A stretch of DNA of 45,919 nucleotides, from positions 1 through 45,919 of the forward strand of contig JAUWBH010000025.1 in the NCBI GenBank assembly GCA_030605085.1. Reading direction: 5' to 3'. Below the pieces are notes generated by a model, which saw only the letters and a list, made by a program, of their open reading frames with translations, was not told where the DNA came from and ran no database searches. This DNA comes from Promethearchaeota archaeon (lineage in GTDB: Archaea; Asgardarchaeota; Lokiarchaeia; Sigynarchaeales; SOKP01). Shown one piece after another: positions 44,021-45,919 of the stretch (its first letter is position 1; the number at the start of each line of letters is the position of its first letter). Made by a program: the position numbers and the translations under genes.

Positions 44021-44491
44021 AATGTTTTTAGGCTTGTTTCGAATAATTATTATTCGAAATGCCAATTAAACCTATAATATAGGCAATATTATTTAATCAT
44101 TTCTAAATTAAAAATTTTTTCCAAAACTGAACGAATCGGAATTTTAGAACAAAAATATGTAGCCAATTTAAAAATAAGGTGAAAGATGATTATTCTAATC
44201 AAAATTTAAATCCATTTTTGTAATAAATAACAGCTTCTAAATAGCAATATTTATTGTATATCTGAATTTAAGACAAAATTAATTTGAATAAAAATTTCAA
44301 ATTTTTTATGAAAATATGAAAAATTCTGATATAGAAGATTTAAGAAAATTTAATATTTTAAAGGTTCTACTGTATTAGAAACTAAATTTTTAAAAGTTTA
44401 ATTTAAGAATATAAATTTAGATTAAAAAATAAAATAAAAACTATTTTTTAGAAAATTTACCCAGAAATTTGAAATTAGGTGATAAAAAGAT
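44021..44491. other. Intergenic region
   Basis: A 471-bp, extremely AT-rich gap between the tRNA pair and the 55-residue gene. It should contain promoters for both directions. AGGTGAT at 44477-44483 is a good Shine-Dalgarno for the ATG at 44492. I see no further gene. Confidence 0.4.
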
Positions 44492-44659
44492 ATGAAATCT
44501 AACGCTAAGACATTAATAATCCCCGTCCAGGCAGCTCAAAAAATAATAGAAGTATTCGTTAAAGTTCACGAAGAGAAAAAAGAGAAAGGGGAGGTTAGCG
44601 TAGATACTATCGAGGAGGCAGTTGAAGTAATGACTAAGCTAATATTTAAACATTTTTAG
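44492..44659 (+). CDS. 55-residue conserved-looking small protein
   Basis: An open frame with ATG at 44492, preceded 8 nt upstream by AGGTGAT. The product (KTLIIPVQAAQKIIEVFVKV, then EVSVDTIEEAVEVMTKLIF) is acidic, regular and probably two or three amphipathic helices. It has clear codon-level protein character in an AT-rich background. I do not recognise a family. A strong terminator hairpin follows 35 bp later, supporting a single-gene transcript. Confidence 0.65.
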   Translation: MKSNAKTLIIPVQAAQKIIEVFVKVHEEKKEKGEVSVDTIEEAVEVMTKLIFKHF

Positions 44660-44693
44660 AAAAAGATGTAATGAACTTTAGAGTAGTTGAACT

Positions 44694-44728
44694 ACTCCTC
44701 CCTAAATAAATAAAGGGAGGAGTTTTCT
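44694..44728 (+). terminator. Hairpin plus T-run terminator
   Basis: ACTCCTCCCT (44694-44703) and AGGGAGGAGT (44714-44723) form a 10-bp perfect stem with a 10-nt A/T loop, followed by TTTTCTT. An upstream arm GAGTAGT (44681-44687) can instead pair with ACTACTC (44691-44697), overlapping the terminator stem. Confidence 0.65.
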
Positions 44729-44792
44729 TGAATAATCACGATAAAAACTTGTAAACTACTTATAAAAATAAAATAGAAATTATTTTAGAACC

Positions 44793-45746
44793 TTATAAAT
44801 TTTCTAAAACTTTAAAGGCTACGTATTTAAAGGAATCGTTAATATTTTCGCCCGTTTTTGCTGATGTTAAAATGTAATAAAAACCTAATTTATTTGCAAC
44901 TGATTTAATGTCATCCTCACTTATAACGATTTTATCTATTAAATCAGATTTATTTCCGACTAAAATAATGGGGATATTGGCGGATATAGACTTTTTAATA
45001 TCTTTATGCCAATATTCGACACTTTCGAGATTATTTGGGCGGGTCCTGTCTAATACTATAAAGGCTGCATTTGCGCCATTATAGAACTTATTTCGATAAG
45101 GAAGCATTTGCTCCCGCTGACCTGCGATATCCCAAACGATAAAGGAAATTTTAGTTTCCTCGCTTAATTCTAAAGTTTTTTTTGAAATTTCACAGCCTAA
45201 TGTAGAAATATAATTCTCTTGAAAGGCGTTCTCAACGAAACTCTTTATAAGGGAAGTCTTCCCAACGCTATAATCTCCGGTAATAATTACTTTTGTTGGA
45301 TAATCTCCCTTTGGAAGAATCCCCCCTTTTATTTTGGTTAATACTTTAATTATCTGTGGTATTTCAAGAGAGACATTTTCCTTTCTTTCTAATACTAACT
45401 CAACCTTTCCTGCTATATGCTCAGAAAACACTCTTAATTCGACATCTGAAGTAGAAGGCTCTGCTATGGTGGTTAAAATTGAATGTGACCCTTGAGAACA
45501 AAACGCAAATTTTTTATCACCTATTAAAGTAATGTTAAAAAACTTATTTCTAGCATCTTCAGTGAATTCTGTTTTAATTCTTTCTATAAAACTATCAATA
45601 TGGGCAGAAATACCTCCTACAAAAACATCATCAATAGCCCCTTCAGACGAAATTATTAGGCCATCTCGGTCGGTTATAGCTACCGCTATGACACCCTTAG
45701 TTTCATTTATAAAATTTGAAAGTAACGTTTTTAATTGATTTTCCAT
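44793..45746 (-). CDS. Roadblock/LC7-small GTPase fusion protein
   Basis: A 317-residue protein. Residues 1-125 form a Roadblock/LC7-like domain (GVIAVAITDRDGLIISSEGA, FVGGISAHIDSFIERIKTEF, HIAGKVELVLERK). Residues 145-315 form a Rab/Ras-type GTPase with G1 GDYSVGKTS, switch I threonine in YISTLG, G3 WDIAGQ, G4 VGNKSD and G5 TSAKTG. There is no C-terminal cysteine for prenylation. In MglA-MglB and Rag-Ragulator systems a Roadblock protein regulates a GTPase in trans; here regulator and switch are one chain. It is expected to be cytoplasmic or recruited to a partner membrane protein. Other Roadblock, gelsolin and VWA genes are 4-6 kb away. Confidence 0.9.
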   Translation of the reverse strand: MENQLKTLLSNFINETKGVIAVAITDRDGLIISSEGAIDDVFVGGISAHIDSFIERIKTEFTEDARNKFFNITLIGDKKFAFCSQGSHSILTTIAEPSTSDVELRVFSEHIAGKVELVLERKENVSLEIPQIIKVLTKIKGGILPKGDYPTKVIITGDYSVGKTSLIKSFVENAFQENYISTLGCEISKKTLELSEETKISFIVWDIAGQREQMLPYRNKFYNGANAAFIVLDRTRPNNLESVEYWHKDIKKSISANIPIILVGNKSDLIDKIVISEDDIKSVANKLGFYYILTSAKTGENINDSFKYVAFKVLENL

Positions 45747-45809
45747 TGAACAACAGCATTTTTTTTTTAATTATACAAAAATAGACTAAATGTTAAGTTT
45801 TTTGTATAT

Positions 45810-45917
45810 TTAAGTAACTACTTCATTCTCTAAAAACCATTCTACTTTTCCCGAAAATTGCGTGTTTAACCTCCCAAGCACTCGTTCCTTCTTTAGAAGG
45901 TTATTACCGGATTCAAA
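45810..45917 (-). CDS. 3' end of an unidentified protein
   Basis: An open minus-strand frame enters from the right edge: ESGNNLLKKERVLGRLNTQF, then SGKVEWFLENEVVT and a TAA at 45810-45812. Only 35 residues are visible. No family is recognised. Confidence 0.4.
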   Translation of the reverse strand, partial: FESGNNLLKKERVLGRLNTQFSGKVEWFLENEVVT

Positions 45918-45919
45918 AG

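Noticed and set aside
43753..44031. Plus-strand 92-codon open frame across the tRNAs
   Set aside because: It runs antisense through two well-formed tRNA genes and is coincidental.
44720..44752. Eight-codon frame after the terminator with TTG start and good SD
   Set aside because: Too short, and the SD is part of the terminator stem.

Overview
The window looks like a piece of an Asgard archaeal genome, most likely Lokiarchaeia. It is very AT-rich. It mixes archaeal traits (F420 biosynthesis, AbrB/PIN pairs, tRNAs with introns outside the usual site, TATA/Shine-Dalgarno signals) with eukaryote-like families: an actin relative, a gelsolin-domain protein, Roadblock/LC7 proteins, Ras-like GTPases and leucine-rich-repeat (LRR) proteins. 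The assignment rests on protein content only; no rRNA or ribosomal protein marker is present.

Layout. 1-1732: a gene end and gatA. 1948-10427: a surface-sugar cluster with radical SAM enzyme, FdtA-like cupin, DegT aminotransferase, two SDR enzymes, RmlC-like cupin, sugar C-methyltransferase, GT2 glycosyltransferase and a DUF998-like membrane protein. 10606-14463: cofE, a VapBC-like pair whose toxin is broken by a 5-bp duplication, a dihydropteroate synthase-like gene and a TPR protein. 14895-19374: gyrB-gyrA, with a 32-nt hairpin interrupting gyrB near its 5' end. 19441-26460: an accessory island with a phosphoesterase, a large zinc ribbon-TIR-NACHT-LRR protein resembling plant and animal NLRs, and several relics (flavin oxidoreductase, phosphoesterase, MglA-like GTPase, DNA methylase-like). 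26657-32568: a co-directional set encoding an AbrB-ACT regulator, a lysine-rich coiled-coil protein, an actin-family protein, a CHAT-domain (caspase-like) protease and a PLD-like protein. 32722-36865: more relics, a second zinc-ribbon membrane protein, an LRR protein and an orphan 518-residue protein. 37010-40721: VWA/beta-barrel, Roadblock and gelsolin proteins. 40989-45917: nnrD, a two-gene recombination scar, a second DUF998-like protein, two multi-intron tRNA genes, a 55-residue gene with a terminator, a Roadblock-GTPase fusion and a gene end.

How the parts may work together. The best candidate for an undescribed system is the actin/CHAT/PLD-like/coiled-coil set. It pairs an actin whose hydrolysis residues are altered with a cysteine protease fold used elsewhere as an immune or cell-death effector. 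It lies 3 kb from a TIR-NACHT-LRR gene and beside a decayed methylase-like gene, so an immune or regulated-proteolysis role is plausible but is inference. The VWA, Roadblock, gelsolin and GTPase genes suggest a separate cytoskeletal or trafficking module. Repeated relics (three phosphoesterase copies, two zinc-ribbon genes, a VWA tail) show that 19.4-34 kb has been rearranged repeatedly.

Recurrent oddity: three genes (DUF998-like at 10427, gyrA, and the NLR-like gene) read conserved N-terminal sequence upstream of any ATG/GTG/TTG, suggesting ATT, CTG or ATA starts or sequence errors.
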